64,000 nt of DNA from Piezodorus guildinii (GCA_023052935.1 CM041292.1:96029237-96093236), one strand, 5' to 3'. Positions 1-11,136 are shown, numbered from the stretch's first letter. The notes: generated by a model not told the origin, from the sequence alone. Numbers and translations: made by a program.

Positions 1-59
1 ATATATATATATTGTATATAAATATATGGATATATAGATGTATATACAGACAGATAGAT

Positions 60-499
60 TATACCTTAGCAAATGAAAGAATACCGCACGGCCATATTAA
101 CATTTTTCTTTCATAATAACCTTCTCCTGACTATTATAAACATCCTTTAAAAATCCCTTAATTATCCGTGCTACTATACTTTGGAACTGATTAACCATCT
201 CCCTCCGAATAGTGTCATCCCTAACCAGTTTCAAACAACAATTATTTATCCATCTCCTCAAAAATCAATCTTCCGCTAATATGTGATAAATCCAAACTTT
301 GATGATACATACATAAACGTATTTGATGTTATCTGTTTTTATCTGTATCTTTTATTTATATTAACTTTTATAGGTAGTTGACTAAATAATTATGTATCAA
401 CTGAAGCCAGACAAATTGGACTTCATATGTTCACAGTAAATTATTCTTAGAGGACGAAAAGTCTCAGAATAAAAACTATTTTTCATTCATTCATTCAAT
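60..499 (+). mobile_element. CR1/L2-like LINE 3' end, 5'-truncated
   Basis: About 120-270 decodes, with stops and shifts, to the end of a non-LTR reverse transcriptase ORF: an ATILWN-like motif, then SLTSFKQQLFIHLL. This matches the 'R-S-T-LWNSLP-IR-SLSSFK-L' signature found in better shape at 25.9 and 26.7 kb. The copy ends in TTCA repeats (about 483-499), the kind of short-repeat tail seen in CR1/L2-type LINEs instead of a plain poly(A). Most of the element is missing. Family is inferred from the C-terminal motif and tail only. Confidence 0.5.
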
Positions 500-1274
500 T
501 AGTCTCTTGAGTCTCGGATCAGATTTTTTAGTCAATCCACCATACACGAGGCAACCATACCCAAACCGGGGAAAAATAAGAGAGGAGCTAAAAAGTAGAC
601 TGGTTTTGGGTTGGATGATATCCTAAAATCTTAATAATTGCTTTAGAATAGCGGAAGGTTTTGATGAATTATGATTCTAAGGTTTCTTACTCAGGTGTGG
701 TTTCAGAAACAAATGCATCAACAAAATAAACAAATTAAGATGCTGCCAGGGTTTAAGGTTAGAAAATTTCCTCCTGCATCTCAGATAGGCTATAACGATC
801 AACCAGACAGTTTTATGAATTTTCTTTATATGTTAATTTCCTGTGGGTAATGAATAAATTCAAGACTCACGGACTCCCCGGTAAATTAATTAAGAATATT
901 TAAAAGGGGTGGTTCAGACTAACATATAAAAAATGCTAATTTATGCAAATAAGAAGAGAGGGAGCTGCAACAGCGGGAATTTAAGTATTCAACGGGCCCA
1001 TTTAGAAAGTTCAAGGGCTAGCAACTCAAATTACACAACAAAGTTTAGATGCTCTCGGGGCGAATAAGCTGAAATATCTCAAGTCATTTACATGGGTTTA
1101 AAGTATTTGCCACTACCAGGGGCCATCCTCCCGCAAATTTGAAGAATCGATTAAAAAAAATTGTAAAAACTTAAAAGTAATTTAATAACTGCCTTAAAAT
1201 ATATTTCCCCAGGAATATGATTAGCAAACAAAAATTCAAAACGAGGCCATATAAGAACCACGATGCTTGCTTGC

Positions 1275-2010
1275 GTTTACATTTGTTGTCTTCCTCTTTT
1301 GGTGTTTCTTGTTGATTATTGGATGGTTTTTTCCTGCCGATATCTTTAGCTTTTATGTTGGACCAATATTCTCTCATTTTTTTTGCTGAACTGCACCTTA
1401 TGTTACTCGGACCATTTATTGGATACGTTGTGTTTAACATCTGTAATGGACTTAAGGAAAGGTCTTGTTTAATTGGCCAGGCGGTAGCGACTTCTGCCAT
1501 TGATGGTATCTTGCTGAACAGTAAGTTCTTCAATATCCCTCTCAACTTGTTTGATCCAATGGCTTTTCCCTAGTTGGCTACTCTGAAGATCTTACGGGAC
1601 AGCCTGTGATGGATCATTCAGTACAGATGGCCGTAGAAAGCCAAACGTCTCCTTCTGATGGCATCTGCGAGGTTTTTCAGGTCACGGTAGAGAAATTTGG
1701 TTTATACCATCGCCTTCCATCTGTTAAGATCCTTAGTCCCACAAGCGAGACTTTCCTTCTTCGTATTTCGAAGTCCTTTAGAGGTATTTTCTAAGTTAGA
1801 GATAAGTACTCAGCTCCGTAAAGGATTGCTGGTCTGACTACTGCATTATAGCGTCTCAGTTTGACACTTGTGGACACATGTTTTCAGCCCTGCATGTCGT
1901 TTGCCAGTAAGGTTTGGTCATCAGCGAATGCTAGGCATGGGATCCATAAGTCAGCTGCTTTAATTCACATTCTTAATCTGGTGTCGACTGATAGTGGTCT
2001 ATTCCATTCC
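1275..2010 (-). pseudogene. Degenerate non-LTR reverse transcriptase remnant
   Basis: The minus strand reads through several frames as the second half of a LINE reverse transcriptase. A catalytic motif FADDQTLLAND lies near 1930-1910. It is followed by a short VVRPAILYGAEYLSL stretch (the 'Y-K-R-P-LYG-E-W' block) and a basic RRRLAFYGHLYRM C-terminal region. The longest open stretch, 1171-1545, covers the tail after the basic block. Stops and shifts make it non-functional. The end resembles RTE-like pol, but the clade is not certain. Confidence 0.6.
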
Positions 2011-2391
2011 AAATAAGCTAATGTTAATAATGTATTTTTTGTTTTTTTCAATCAATATTTTTTTCTTGATAAATATTCTGTATTCAGTAAGTTTGAACTC
2101 TATATTATAAGAAATAAACTCATATATTCAACAGATGTAACGTATAGGTTTTGAAGTAAAAATACTGAATGAAGATTTCACTAAAATAATAAATATATTA
2201 AAACACTTTAGCTATTGCGTTCATATTCCCTAGTTTATTTATTACTTTCTCGAAATCATCAGGAGGTAGGAAGAAAAATGCATGATAATATTACGACCAA
2301 TGAACACTGTTAAGGGATTTCAGAGATAGAAACAACAATACTATTAAAGATTGGTAAATTTAAAAGTAATAATTGTTTATTAATTTTTTGT

Positions 2392-3521
2392 CCAGTCTCT
2401 ATACCTAATTCTCAGATCCTATCTCTCTAACCGTTCCTTCCGAGTTCGCTGTGGTGTAGAATTTTCTAACCTTTATCCCGTTGAGGCCGGTGTTCCTCAA
2501 GGCAGCGTCTTGGGACCCGTCCTCTACATCCTTTACACTGCTGATATTCCTACACATCCTGATACCTTTCTGGCAACTTTTGCTGACGATACCGCCATCC
2601 TATCATCCAGTTCCAATCCTGAAACAGCATCCTTAAACCTTCAGAGACACCTTTTCCTTATCGAACACTGGTGTAATAACTGGCGTGTAAAGGTAAACGA
2701 AGCCAAATGTAAACACATAACCTTTACTCTTAGACGAAAATCCTGTCCGCCAGTTTATTTCAACTCATTACCAATTCCTCTCTCAGATACAGTCCGGTAT
2801 CTTGGCTTACTGTTAGACAAAAGATTGACTTGGAACCCACATACAAGACTTAAAAGACAAGAACTCAACCGACGATTCGGACAGTTATACCGACTACTCA
2901 ACAGAAAATCTAAACTTACAGTTGACAACAAATTATTAATCTACAAGACAATCCTGAAGCCCATCTGGACCTACGGACTTGAACTGTGGGGGACAGCTAA
3001 ACGTACTAACATCAAACGCATTCAATCCTTTCAATCCAAAGTCCTCCGTACAATAGTAAATGCTCCTTATTATGTCTCCAACTATACCTTGCACCACGAC
3101 CTTAATGTTCCATTTATTTCAGACCTAATTCCATCCAAATTTTCTAAATTCCACCAGAACCTCATTCATCATCCTAATCCTCTAGCTCAATCCCTATCCA
3201 GCTCCACTCATCCATACAACCCACCTAGAAGGTTGAAACGGCAGTGGCCCCGCGACCTTTTGTAAATATATTGGAGTTCTAGCACTGGCTAGATTCTCCA
3301 CTCAATGTGATGTATGTATGAGTGTGTGTATGTGTATATAGGTATAAGCGAATTCTTGACTGTATTGTTTTAATTCAATATTGTGTATATATTTTATTGT
3401 AATTTTATGCTGTGTAAATATTGTATGAATGTAGTATGTATGATATCTTTCAGCACTGCTATTAATGTCCAAAGTGGGACAGATTGTAATTTTACTGAAT
3501 AAAAATTGTTGTTGAAAAAAA
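2392..3521 (+). mobile_element. 5'-truncated jockey-like LINE with 10-bp TSD
   Basis: The insertion is bounded by a direct duplication AATTTTTTGT at 2382-2391 and 3522-3531. It carries the last part of the reverse transcriptase ORF, a 3' UTR, an AATAAA and a short A tail (3515-3521). About 1.1 kb remains of what is normally a 4-5 kb jockey element. 5' truncation is usual after target-primed reverse transcription. The C-terminal RRLKRQWPRDLL is nearly the same as in the jockey at 21.4-22.5 kb. Confidence 0.85.
2393..3265 (+). pseudogene. Jockey-like reverse transcriptase, C-terminal part
   Basis: The reading frame is open from just after the truncation point to the stop at 3265, so the N-terminus is simply absent and the first in-track start is not a biological one. 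Motifs in order: SYLSNRSFRVRC, AGVPQGSVLGPVLY (RT motif 4), FADDTAIL (two catalytic Asp), TFTLRRK, VRYLGLLLDKRLTW (RT motif 7), then the thumb/C-terminal region YKTILKPIWTYGLELWG. No endonuclease domain and no RNase H. It cannot act on its own, but the retained part has no internal stop, suggesting a fairly young insertion. Confidence 0.85.
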
Positions 3522-3531
3522 AATTTTTTGT

Positions 3532-5072
3532 ATTTTGAATAAGTTGTTGTTGGAAAAATGCTTTCGGTAATTTCTGTTAACCCTATCCTTCCCGTACATG
3601 AAAACACTATGAACCTCCAGAGCACTATATTGTCGAAAAATAGATAAAATCTAGATGTTAATTGAAATTAATTCAATACGCAATAAGAGAGAAGCTCAAT
3701 GAATTCCAACTTTTCACTGATCTCTCAAATCTTCCGGACAGATTAGATTCACTTAAATTAAGCCAAAAACCATGCATAATATAAATAGTGCACAAATAGT
3801 ACTATCTGAACATATTTTTGTGTTTTTTTTTTTTTCAGCTAAATATGTTCTACAATTCTTAATTAGTGTTTTTAATATCTCCCTAAGTCTAATATTAGCA
3901 GATCATGTTTAAGATCAGAATCGGAAATATGTATACCTCGAAAAGTAGTGAAAGATTTGAGACTTTATCTGTACATTCTGTTACATTTATATTGTGGATT
4001 TGTTAGTTTTTCAAAATAATAATGATAAGTAAGGATTATGTCGGTGAATCCAAAACAGCACACTATTAACAAATCAATCTCGAACCAATTCCAAAGAAAT
4101 CCTTACCTTTCTTTTTTCATTAGGAGCTCAATAAAAGAAGAAGTGTTCCATGTATGTGTGGTATACATATCTAATTCAGTAGAGGACTAACCGAAAAATT
4201 GCAGTTGGTCTCTACGTGCTTAATCGGCAATCTTCTTTTTTTCGTCAATACACTGAAATATTTTTCCATGAAGCTTCAAAGAAGTTTTAATTTAAAATTA
4301 AAATTAAGTCATCGACAATAAATTATCTTATAGCAAAAAGATCGAATATTTTCGCAACGTTATATTCTGTAGACGTTGCACTTGTTCCACGGTATTTAAA
4401 CATTGATCTGACTTTGGAATTTAAGCGGGACGGTAATCCATTTTTCAATAGAAGACTTAAGAGGGGGAATAAAACCAACATTTCACGGATTACTGGATTT
4501 TTCCCCTCAAGTTAAGCAGCTTAAGCGCCTACATTTTACATCCTGGGGGAGTGAATAGCAGCCTAAAATTTTATATAGGAGAGTAAACACGTTCTTTAAG
4601 ATATTAAAATATTGCAGCTCCTTTAGCCAGATAAGTAAAGTATGATCAGCATAATAGCATTCAGATTTAATGCTACCAGAATAACAGGATCAGTATAAGA
4701 CAATCCAGTGATGGAAATATAAAATTCATGAAACCAGCATAAAAGTCTCGTTTTGGGTATTAAAATGCTTTGTATCATTCTGAAACGTATTTTCCACTTT
4801 AACAAACCAGTAAAAACATCAATGTTAAAATATTAAAAATATGAGAGCATTTGTAACAATAAATATAAACGATAATGGTACTAATCCAATCATAAATTAG
4901 ACTATACAAAAATTCGGAATTATCAGTTGAGTTGATTTAGTCTTCAAGATGGGGATACAAAACATGATAAAGTCATTGTTATTGCCGGAAAAAAAAAATT
5001 ATTCTTAGGTTGATTACCACATTTTTGCTACGAATGAACAATGATTAAATATTAATACAAAAACTAAAAAAA
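3532..5072. other. Unassigned AT-rich DNA
   Basis: No coding potential or repeat boundary recognised. Short ORFs here (for example 4623-4805, minus) have no recognisable motif and look random. A T-run lies near 3823-3836. Confidence 0.5.
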
Positions 5073-5978
5073 TCTGGTGCGGGCAACACACGACTTTCAC
5101 TTACCTCCATTTTTAAAATCAATGAAAGAATTTTCAAATACAGTTAGGGATAAAAATACGTGAAATTATTAAGGAATTAATCAAATGAATTTATATAGAA
5201 ACATGTGTTCTATTAAAAAATCTATTATATTATTATCTAAAATAATCAGTTAGTTTTATGTTCCGTTTCATCACTCTCTATTAACTTTTAAAAGCTTGTG
5301 TATAAGATGATATTTTTTCTAAAATCTTTAGCTTTCCAATAGTATATCATACATGTATATTACTGCTCTTATGTTCAAAAACGAAAAATTGCATTAAAAA
5401 AATTTTGTTTCTGTTTTCTCCTTTAGTTGGGTATCGAATTTATTCAATTTATATATTTACCTGTTTTTCATCAGCGTTAACAAGATAATCTAGTTATTAT
5501 TATTGAATGTACAAAATTAAAGGTACTTTGGGGAAAGAAAATTTAAAATATCGGCAATTAAGCCCTGTCAGACCATTTTTATCCAAAAAAAAAAAACCTA
5601 CATGATATTAAAGCACATTAAATTTTACATCGATATAGCGAGTTTAATCAAACTCGTCGGAACCGTTTTTGAGAAAATCGAAAAAAGGTGCAAAATGCAT
5701 GATATAAAGTGCCTCTTCTGGTAAGTTCATTTTGATGAAAAACGTTTTGTCACGTCTCGGGCGTATAGTTGTCTTAAATATGAAATTTCAGTTTCATAGG
5801 ACTCACCGTTTACGCCCGGGAGTTACCACAAACACACACACACACAGACAGACACACACAGACCTTTTTGCGGGATTTGGTTATTTGGACTAAAACGTGT
5901 ATTTCCGTTGAAAACTGGAATTCTAAAATGTTCACGATCGCAATACTTTCCCTTACTATTTATAGTAAGTGAAAGTAA
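5073..5978 (+). repeat. Repeat H copy A: 0.9-kb non-coding element
   Basis: Best complete copy of a dispersed repeat found at least five times here. It starts TCTGGTGCGGGC directly after an A and ends GTAAGTGAAAGTAA. A perfect 12-bp inverted pair, ACTTTCACTTAC (5093-5104) and GTAAGTGAAAGT (5965-5976), lies just inside the ends. The 3' arm also pairs with ACTTTCCCTTACTAT (5945-5959) to form a terminal hairpin. A (CA)n tract sits inside (5827-5862). There is no ORF. The layout (subterminal inverted repeats, internal microsatellite, 3' hairpin) resembles Helentron-associated HINE/DINE-1 elements; that assignment is inference. Confidence 0.75.
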
Positions 5979-6314
5979 TAACGGTATTTAGGGGGGGAGG
6001 GAACGCAGCAAATTATTAAACATCGGTTTATAATTTCCAAATAGCAATTTATATAACTGTTCAGACAATTAACTTGTATGTATAGCAATAAATTAATCAA
6101 AGAACATAATAAATATTTTTAATTCATATTAAAGGGAAATGGCCTATTATTACTGCTAAGTTCAAAATAGATTTCAATGATTCTTTTTTTGTTTAATAGG
6201 AAATTGAACTGAGATATTCAAATATTACATAATCGTACAAAGTATTCGTACAGCGAACACACGTTTTTTTAAAATTTGTTATTCAGTTTGAAAAGATCTT
6301 ATTTATTTGTATTT

Positions 6315-6486
6315 ATTTTTTTTAAACTTCTTTATTTTAAACAAAATGCAGACATTTTACAGTGCAAGTAGAAGTCACTATCCCACTAAGGCGATTCCGT
6401 GTGTGGGAAAGGAGTTTATCTGCGGCAATTCAATAAAAGTACAATAACAAATACTAACAGTACACAGTATGATACAATACAATACA
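6315..6486 (-). repeat. LINE 3' UTR fragment, split by a mariner
   Basis: Reverse complement of the last ~165 bp of the CR1-like LINE at 14.5-17.1 kb: it shares the blocks AAACTTCTTTATT, TAGAAGTCACTATCCCACTA and GGAAAGGAGTTTATCTGCGG. It begins with a T-run (the poly(A) tail on this strand). The sequence on either side of the mariner at 6498-7397 continues in the same AT-rich style, so the mariner landed in or at the edge of this tail. Confidence 0.7.
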
Positions 6487-6497
6487 AATTTTGTATA

Positions 6498-7397
6498 TTG
6501 GGTTGATGCAAAATTAATGCAGGTTTCCTCTATTGCAATATCTTAATTCCAATTGTGTAAACAAAGCTAATCCTAACATTGATCATTATTATACCAAAAC
6601 AAACCTTATCTAATACCCTCTCTTTCACCATGAATTTGTTTAGTAAAATCGTTTTGTTCAGTGTGTTCAAAGGTCTTGAATCGAAAATGTCAAAGTGCGA
6701 TTTTCGTCAAATTTATTTTTACGAATTTAAATTAGGGCGCAGCGCTGCGCAAACGGCTCGTAATATTAATGAAGTGTGGGGTCAGGGGGCTATTAATGAG
6801 TGCACGGTGCAGCGTTGGTTCCAGAAGTTTCGCAGAGGAGATTTCGACCTCGAAGACAAGGAAGGTCGGGGCCGTCATCTTGCTCTGGACAACGACCAGC
6901 TGAGGTCAAAAGTGGAAGAAGACCCAACCAAAACCACACGAGAAATGGCGGCGGAACTCGGAACTCAAAAATTGCAACGTCTTTGCCCAGCATTGATGAA
7001 TCGGAAGGGGCCGATCCTGCTCCACGATAACGCCAGACCACACGTTGCACAACCAACGCTTCGACGACTGCACGAGTTGGGCTACGAAGTTCTCCAACAT
7101 CCGCCTTATTCACCTGACCTCTCTCCTACAGACTTCCACTTTTTCAGGCATCTGGACAACTTTTTGAGAGAGAAAAATTTTCAAAACCAGGACGACATTG
7201 AAAATTCTTTTCGTGATTTCATTGAGTCCAGGGATTCGGATTTTTTTTTCTGGTGGAATAAGAAAGCTTGTTGAACGTTGGCAAAAGTCCATTGATTCAG
7301 ATGGAAATTATTTTGATTAAATATATATGGTTAAAGTAAAGATATGGCGTATTTACAATACCTACTAAAAACCTGCATTAATTTTGCATCAACCCAA
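6498..7397 (+). mobile_element. Mariner copy 1, internally deleted, TA TSD
   Basis: 900 bp with perfect 29-bp terminal inverted repeats (6498-6526 and 7369-7397, beginning TTGGGTTGATGCAAAATTAA), flanked by TA at 6496-6497 and 7398-7399 as expected for Tc1/mariner insertion. Autonomous mariners are about 1.3 kb, so roughly 0.3-0.4 kb is missing from the middle. Apart from two positions I could see (one base in a T-run, one silent A/G), it matches the copy at 60724-61622. That implies recent mobilisation of an already deleted element by a transposase supplied in trans. Confidence 0.93.
6687..7274 (+). pseudogene. Mariner transposase, deleted and frameshifted
   Basis: The frame opens at 6579, but the family N-terminus (short leader, then CDFRQIYFYEFKLGRSAAQTARNI) points to ATG 6687. 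The helix-turn-helix DNA-binding half is kept (QTARNINEVWG, TVQRWFQKFRRGDFDLED). The sequence then jumps from AAELGTQ to LQRLCPALMNRKGPILLHDNARPH. The segment with the WVPH linker and first catalytic Asp is therefore gone. The second and third Asp remain (LLHDNARPH; YSPDLSPTD, the D34D spacing). A 1-base gain in the T-run near 7240 shifts the last ~25 residues compared with the copy at 60.9 kb. Not catalytically competent. Confidence 0.9.
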
Positions 7398-7812
7398 TAT
7401 TTGTATACAATACAAATAAATTTTGAGAGGTGAATTTTTTTTTTTTCAGCTAGTTAAAAGATCCATCATTACAAATAACCAAGATTAAAAATTAACCATG
7501 TCAGCCCTATCAGACATTATTCAAAGAAAAATAACTCATACACTCAAGCTAGTTTAATTGTATATAACACTAAATAATTTATGGTGATATATAACAAATT
7601 AAAACAAAATAGCTAAAACCATTCTCGAATAAAAAAAAAATACTACAATAAATGTAAAATCCATGGTATTTTAGGTTTATGCTATTACTAGTATAATATG
7701 CAGTCACATCTAGGGGATATAAAAGGATGAAAAAAGCTGATTGAATATAAAAATAAAAATAATAAAACTCTTTTGGTCATATGGATATAAATAGGTTGCC
7801 TACAAAGAAAAA
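7398..7812. other. Unassigned AT-rich spacer
   Basis: Contains a T-run near 7436-7446. Nothing else recognised. Confidence 0.5.
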
Positions 7813-7956
7813 GGGTACTCACTACGTTTGCTATAGCATGCTATTTGTGCTATTGTGCTAAACCCATCAATTTTATACAGGAAATAATTGTAGAAACTCG
7901 ATGGGTTCAGCAAAATAACACAAATAGCATGCTATAGCAAACGTAATGAGTACCCC
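7813..7956. repeat. Fold-back MITE, copy 1
   Basis: About 144 bp, almost entirely self-complementary. The first ~37 bases (GGGTACTCACTACGTTTGCT...) are the reverse complement of the last ~37 (7920-7956) with one visible mismatch. The pairing continues inward (AAACCCATC with GATGGGTT). There is no coding capacity. TA follows the right end; the expected TA on the left is not preserved. A TA-flanked fold-back of this size is typical of a MITE mobilised by a Tc1/mariner-type transposase, though no matching autonomous TIR is seen here. Confidence 0.85.
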
Positions 7957-7978
7957 TAAAATAGCAAAGTATACAATA

Positions 7979-8114
7979 GGGGTACTCACTACGTTTGCTA
8001 TAGCATTGCTATTATGCTAAACCTATCAATTTTATACAGGAAATAACTGTAGAAACTCGACGGGTTTAGCAAAATACACAAATAGCATGCTATAGCAAAC
8101 GTAGTGAGTACCCC
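7979..8114. repeat. Fold-back MITE, copy 2, TA TSD
   Basis: 136-bp relative of the element at 7813-7956, in the same orientation and 22 bp away. Ends GGGGTACTCACTACGTTTGC and its complement, flanked by TA at 7977-7978 and 8115-8116, which fixes the termini. Several substitutions and a short deletion in the left arm separate it from copy 1. Confidence 0.88.
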
Positions 8115-8116
8115 TA

Positions 8117-8467
8117 GTATCTTTTAACTCATCCCAAAATTTTTAGAACCTCAACCCTCTAATAAATGAGAATCTTAATACTAACATATTATATTCGAAT
8201 TTCCACATTAAACTTAGTTGAAAAGAGCAATGGAATAAAAAATAAGACCAAGGGAAAAATACTATAGGTACGGTACTCAAGATTGAAAACATTGATAACA
8301 ATAAGAAACACATAATTCAGGCACTACGTGTATTAACACGTATTGGTCAAATGGTATTAACCACTTTTCAATAAGGTGCCCGAAAAAATAGTATCTTGCA
8401 CTGAAATTTCACTCAATATAGAGGAAATCAATGATTGCTATACTGACAAGAAATCAGAATAATTAAT
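8117..8467. other. Unassigned AT-rich spacer
   Basis: No ORF or repeat recognised. Confidence 0.5.
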
Positions 8468-8484
8468 GGAGTAAGAACAGCTAA

Positions 8485-9829
8485 TAATAATTATAATAAT
8501 AATAATAATAATAATATAGGCTTAGCGAACCCGAAGGTTCGATGCCGATACCACCAGATTCTGCCTACACAGATTCGTCCAATGTTTACCGTTCAAGCCC
8601 AAGCCCCCGAGATCAGCCTTAACGCAATCCTCCCATCGGCCTACCTTTCGGACGCCTACCAGTCAGATCAGCGAATACCAACTTTCTCAGAATCCGCTCC
8701 TCATCGAGCCCAACAACTTTACTCGCCCGATTGAGTCTCCCCGATGCTATCAACTCAATTATATTCACAGGTTACAAGTTCCGCAATTCCGCGTTGTGCA
8801 ACCTTCTAAGCTCCCCAGTGGCCTCATCTCTCTTCGGACCAAATATTTTACGCAGAACCTTATTTTCGAAAACCTTAAGCCGTTGTTCATCCTTCAAAGT
8901 AAGCGGCTACGTTTCACATTCGTAAAGAACCGTCGGAAGAATAATAGTTTTATAAATTCTAACCTTTAAATTTTTAGATAGAAGCCGCGAACTAAGTAAC
9001 ATAGCAACCGAATAATAACTTGCATTTCCCACCTTTAACCGGGACTTTATTTCTTCCTGGATTTCATTTTTTCTTGTTATCAACGAACCTAAATACTTGA
9101 ATTTCTCTACGTGTTCAACAGTATGCCCTGATACATCAATATCACCAAGATCGACACCGTTTCTGCTACTAATCATATATTTCGTCTTCTCGGTATTTAA
9201 TTCGAGTCCTATTTCTTTACCGGTTTTTATTAACACACTTGTATTTAGTTGTATGGTTTCCGCGTCTTCAGCTAGCAGTACCAGATCATCGGCATACCCC
9301 AAAACCGGAATCTTGTCACCCATATTTAAACCTTTCTCGGTACACATCACCTTTTCAATGACATATTCTAAAGCTATATTAAATAACACAGGTGAAAGGG
9401 AGTCACACTGTTTCAAACCCGATCGCACCTCAAATCTCTCGGAGTAATTATGACCGATTCTATCTTTATGGAATGTTTCCGACAAACACATCTCTACTAG
9501 GTTTACTAACTTTCTAGGTATTCAATGTTCAATCATGATTTTTATATAGCTTCTGACGGTATACATAAGCCTTTTTAAAATCGATATAAAGTTGATGGAC
9601 TACATCGTTGTATTCCAATTTTTTCTCTAATATTTGACGTAAGGAAAATATTTGATCAATAGTCGAGCGATTTCGCCTAAAACCACATTGGTAATCTCCG
9701 ATAATTTCCTCAGCGTATTCCGTGATTCGACTAGTTAGTATTGACGAGAATATTTTATAGCATACTGGGAGAAGAGAGATCCCACGATAGTTGTTACAAT
9801 CCGTCCTCGGTCCTTTTTTATGAATCGGA
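8485..9829 (-). mobile_element. RTE-like LINE copy 1, 5'-truncated, 17-bp TSD
   Basis: Flanked by the direct duplication GGAGTAAGAACAGCTAA at 8468-8484 and 9830-9846. The element ends in a (TAA/TTA)n microsatellite (8485-8515) instead of poly(A), as many RTE-type LINEs do. 1345 bp remain, all from the 3' half. It is the same family as 12208-13155: both end with a conserved block around 8517-8560, followed by the same trinucleotide tail. Confidence 0.88.
8560..9827 (-). pseudogene. RTE-like reverse transcriptase, broken
   Basis: On the minus strand the palm begins near 9815 (IHKKGPRTDCNNYRGISLLPV). It continues through YQCGFRRNRSTIDQIF and LYIDFKKAY, then shifts frame around 9500-9560. The longest open part, 8907-9491, holds LKQCDSLSPVLFN (the usual QGD is QCD here), GYADDLVLL (catalytic pair), KTKYM, FKYLGSLIT and the RIYKTIILPTVLYECET block. 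It stops where the sister copy has Trp. The remaining C-terminal part can be read to about 8560 in other frames. Endonuclease domain absent. Confidence 0.82.
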
Positions 9830-9846
9830 GGAGTAAGAACAGCTAA

Positions 9847-9960
9847 ATATAAAAATTAATATTATTTTTATATGAGCCCAGTCCAACTAATGTATTGATG
9901 CACGTAATTCTGGGCCAAAATGAGATGGAAAAATAGTCTTCTTTTTTTTTTCAGAAATAA
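9847..9960. other. Short unassigned spacer
   Basis: Between the LINE TSD and a fold-back element; nothing recognised. Confidence 0.4.
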
Positions 9961-10120
9961 GATCTTCCACAATCTGGAGTGTCATTCGTTTATGTTTAGT
10001 AGGTGAAAAATGTCATAAGTATTTCTCTTTTAGTTTATGAGTAAACAACTCTATCTTTTGCTATAAAACAACTCATCTTCTAAACATAAACGAATGGACG
10101 CTCTGTAATATGAAGACTTT
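9961..10120. repeat. Candidate fold-back MITE (single copy seen)
   Basis: CATTCGTTTATGTTTAG at 9983-9999 is perfectly complementary to 10080-10096. Weaker pairing extends outward on both sides (ATCTTC...GAG...GT against its partner), giving imperfect arms of about 45 bases around a ~80-base AT-rich loop. No ORF. Size and shape fit a MITE, but exact ends and a TSD are not clear and no second copy was found. Confidence 0.5.
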
Positions 10121-10821
10121 AATTTATAGACAAAAGGGACTTATACCATTATGCCGTCTAAACACACATTTAATAAAAATAAGGAAACGGATAGTAGGAA
10201 TAAATAAGGTTTATTGATAAGCCATTTAGTGGATTGGAGCAGGAAAGGCAAGGGACCAAAAACCTTTTAACGCATATAATGGCCGAGCTAAAGGACTTAA
10301 AAAAAAAAACTTTTTAATCGAAAAATCGAGAGGCTATAACTTTTTTAGTGGGCACTTAGTATACAAAACGGTTTAGACTAATTTGTGAAATGATTTTTAT
10401 AGGGGAAAAATGAATTTACCGAATTATTTTCCTCTTCCCTGTAAAAAAATTTTAAAACGAAATAAATAATTGACGTGAAGGAATTCTTATTTAGATTTAT
10501 CAAAATTAAACGAAAATTTAATAAACTAAAAATACCTTTACAATGTATGCACATTAGTAAAAGAACATAGCAAATTTAGAACTGGCGGTTTTTTTCTTCA
10601 ACTGCAACATTTTCTTCAAACAATATTATACACACATTTTATTTTTTATTCATTTAGATTTTTAGTTTTTGTTTGGTTTTTTCTTTTGGCTCTAGCCCAG
10701 TCATTGAAAAAAATAAACAATTTTTTTTTAAATAATGAAAGTTTTTAATTGTGAAGTAACATTCTTTAAAGAACGAAACCGGGCGAAAGATCAAGATTTA
10801 ATGACTATAAGTCAACATTTT
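10121..10821. other. Unassigned AT-rich DNA
   Basis: Many short A and T runs; no coding or repeat signal recognised. Confidence 0.5.
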
Positions 10822-10832
10822 GCAACTGAGGA

Positions 10833-11125
10833 GGGGTCACCCACAGCGTAGTGGCTAGCATAACAGCTTTCTATGCCAAAGATCGCGGGTTCAAACCTCC
10901 GGGTGGCCCTAGGATTTTTTAATGGGAGTAAAAAATTCTTAGATATGCCGTCCTTCAGAGGGGACGTTAAGAGGTGGTTCCGAGCCTGTGCGATGTCAGG
11001 TGCTCGTTAAAGATCTCTATCCTAATAAAACCTGGATAGGCGAAATTTAGAACTCCCACTGTAGCATCGTCCGATTAGCCATAGTAGCATAAAAGTGACG
11101 TTAAACGAAACAAACAAATAAACAA
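10833..11125 (+). mobile_element. tRNA-derived SINE copy 1, 11-bp TSD
   Basis: Flanked by GCAACTGAGGA at 10822-10832 and 11126-11136. The first ~80 bases look like a tRNA. An A-box-like GTGGCTAGCAT lies near 10851 and a B-box GGTTCAAACC at 10888-10897, the internal RNA polymerase III promoter. The tRNA-unrelated body follows (CGTTAAGAGGTGG..., GCTCGTTAAAGATC), with an A-rich tail AAACAAACAAATAAAC. The same body occurs at 17.9, 31.9 and 63.9 kb. It needs a LINE reverse transcriptase to move; which LINE is unknown. Confidence 0.88.
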
Positions 11126-11136
11126 GCAACTGAGGA

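Noticed and set aside
6793..7113. 106-aa minus-strand ORF, repeated at 61019-61339
   Set aside because: Shadow of the mariner transposase; conserved only because the two mariners are nearly identical.
7813..8114. Possible CRISPR-like pair of palindromic repeats
   Set aside because: Only two units of ~140 bp with TA flanks; these are MITEs, and the genome is eukaryotic.
10840..10900. tRNA-like sequence with A- and B-boxes
   Set aside because: It is the head of a SINE with a TSD and repeated body; no cloverleaf with an acceptor stem could be supported as a working tRNA gene.
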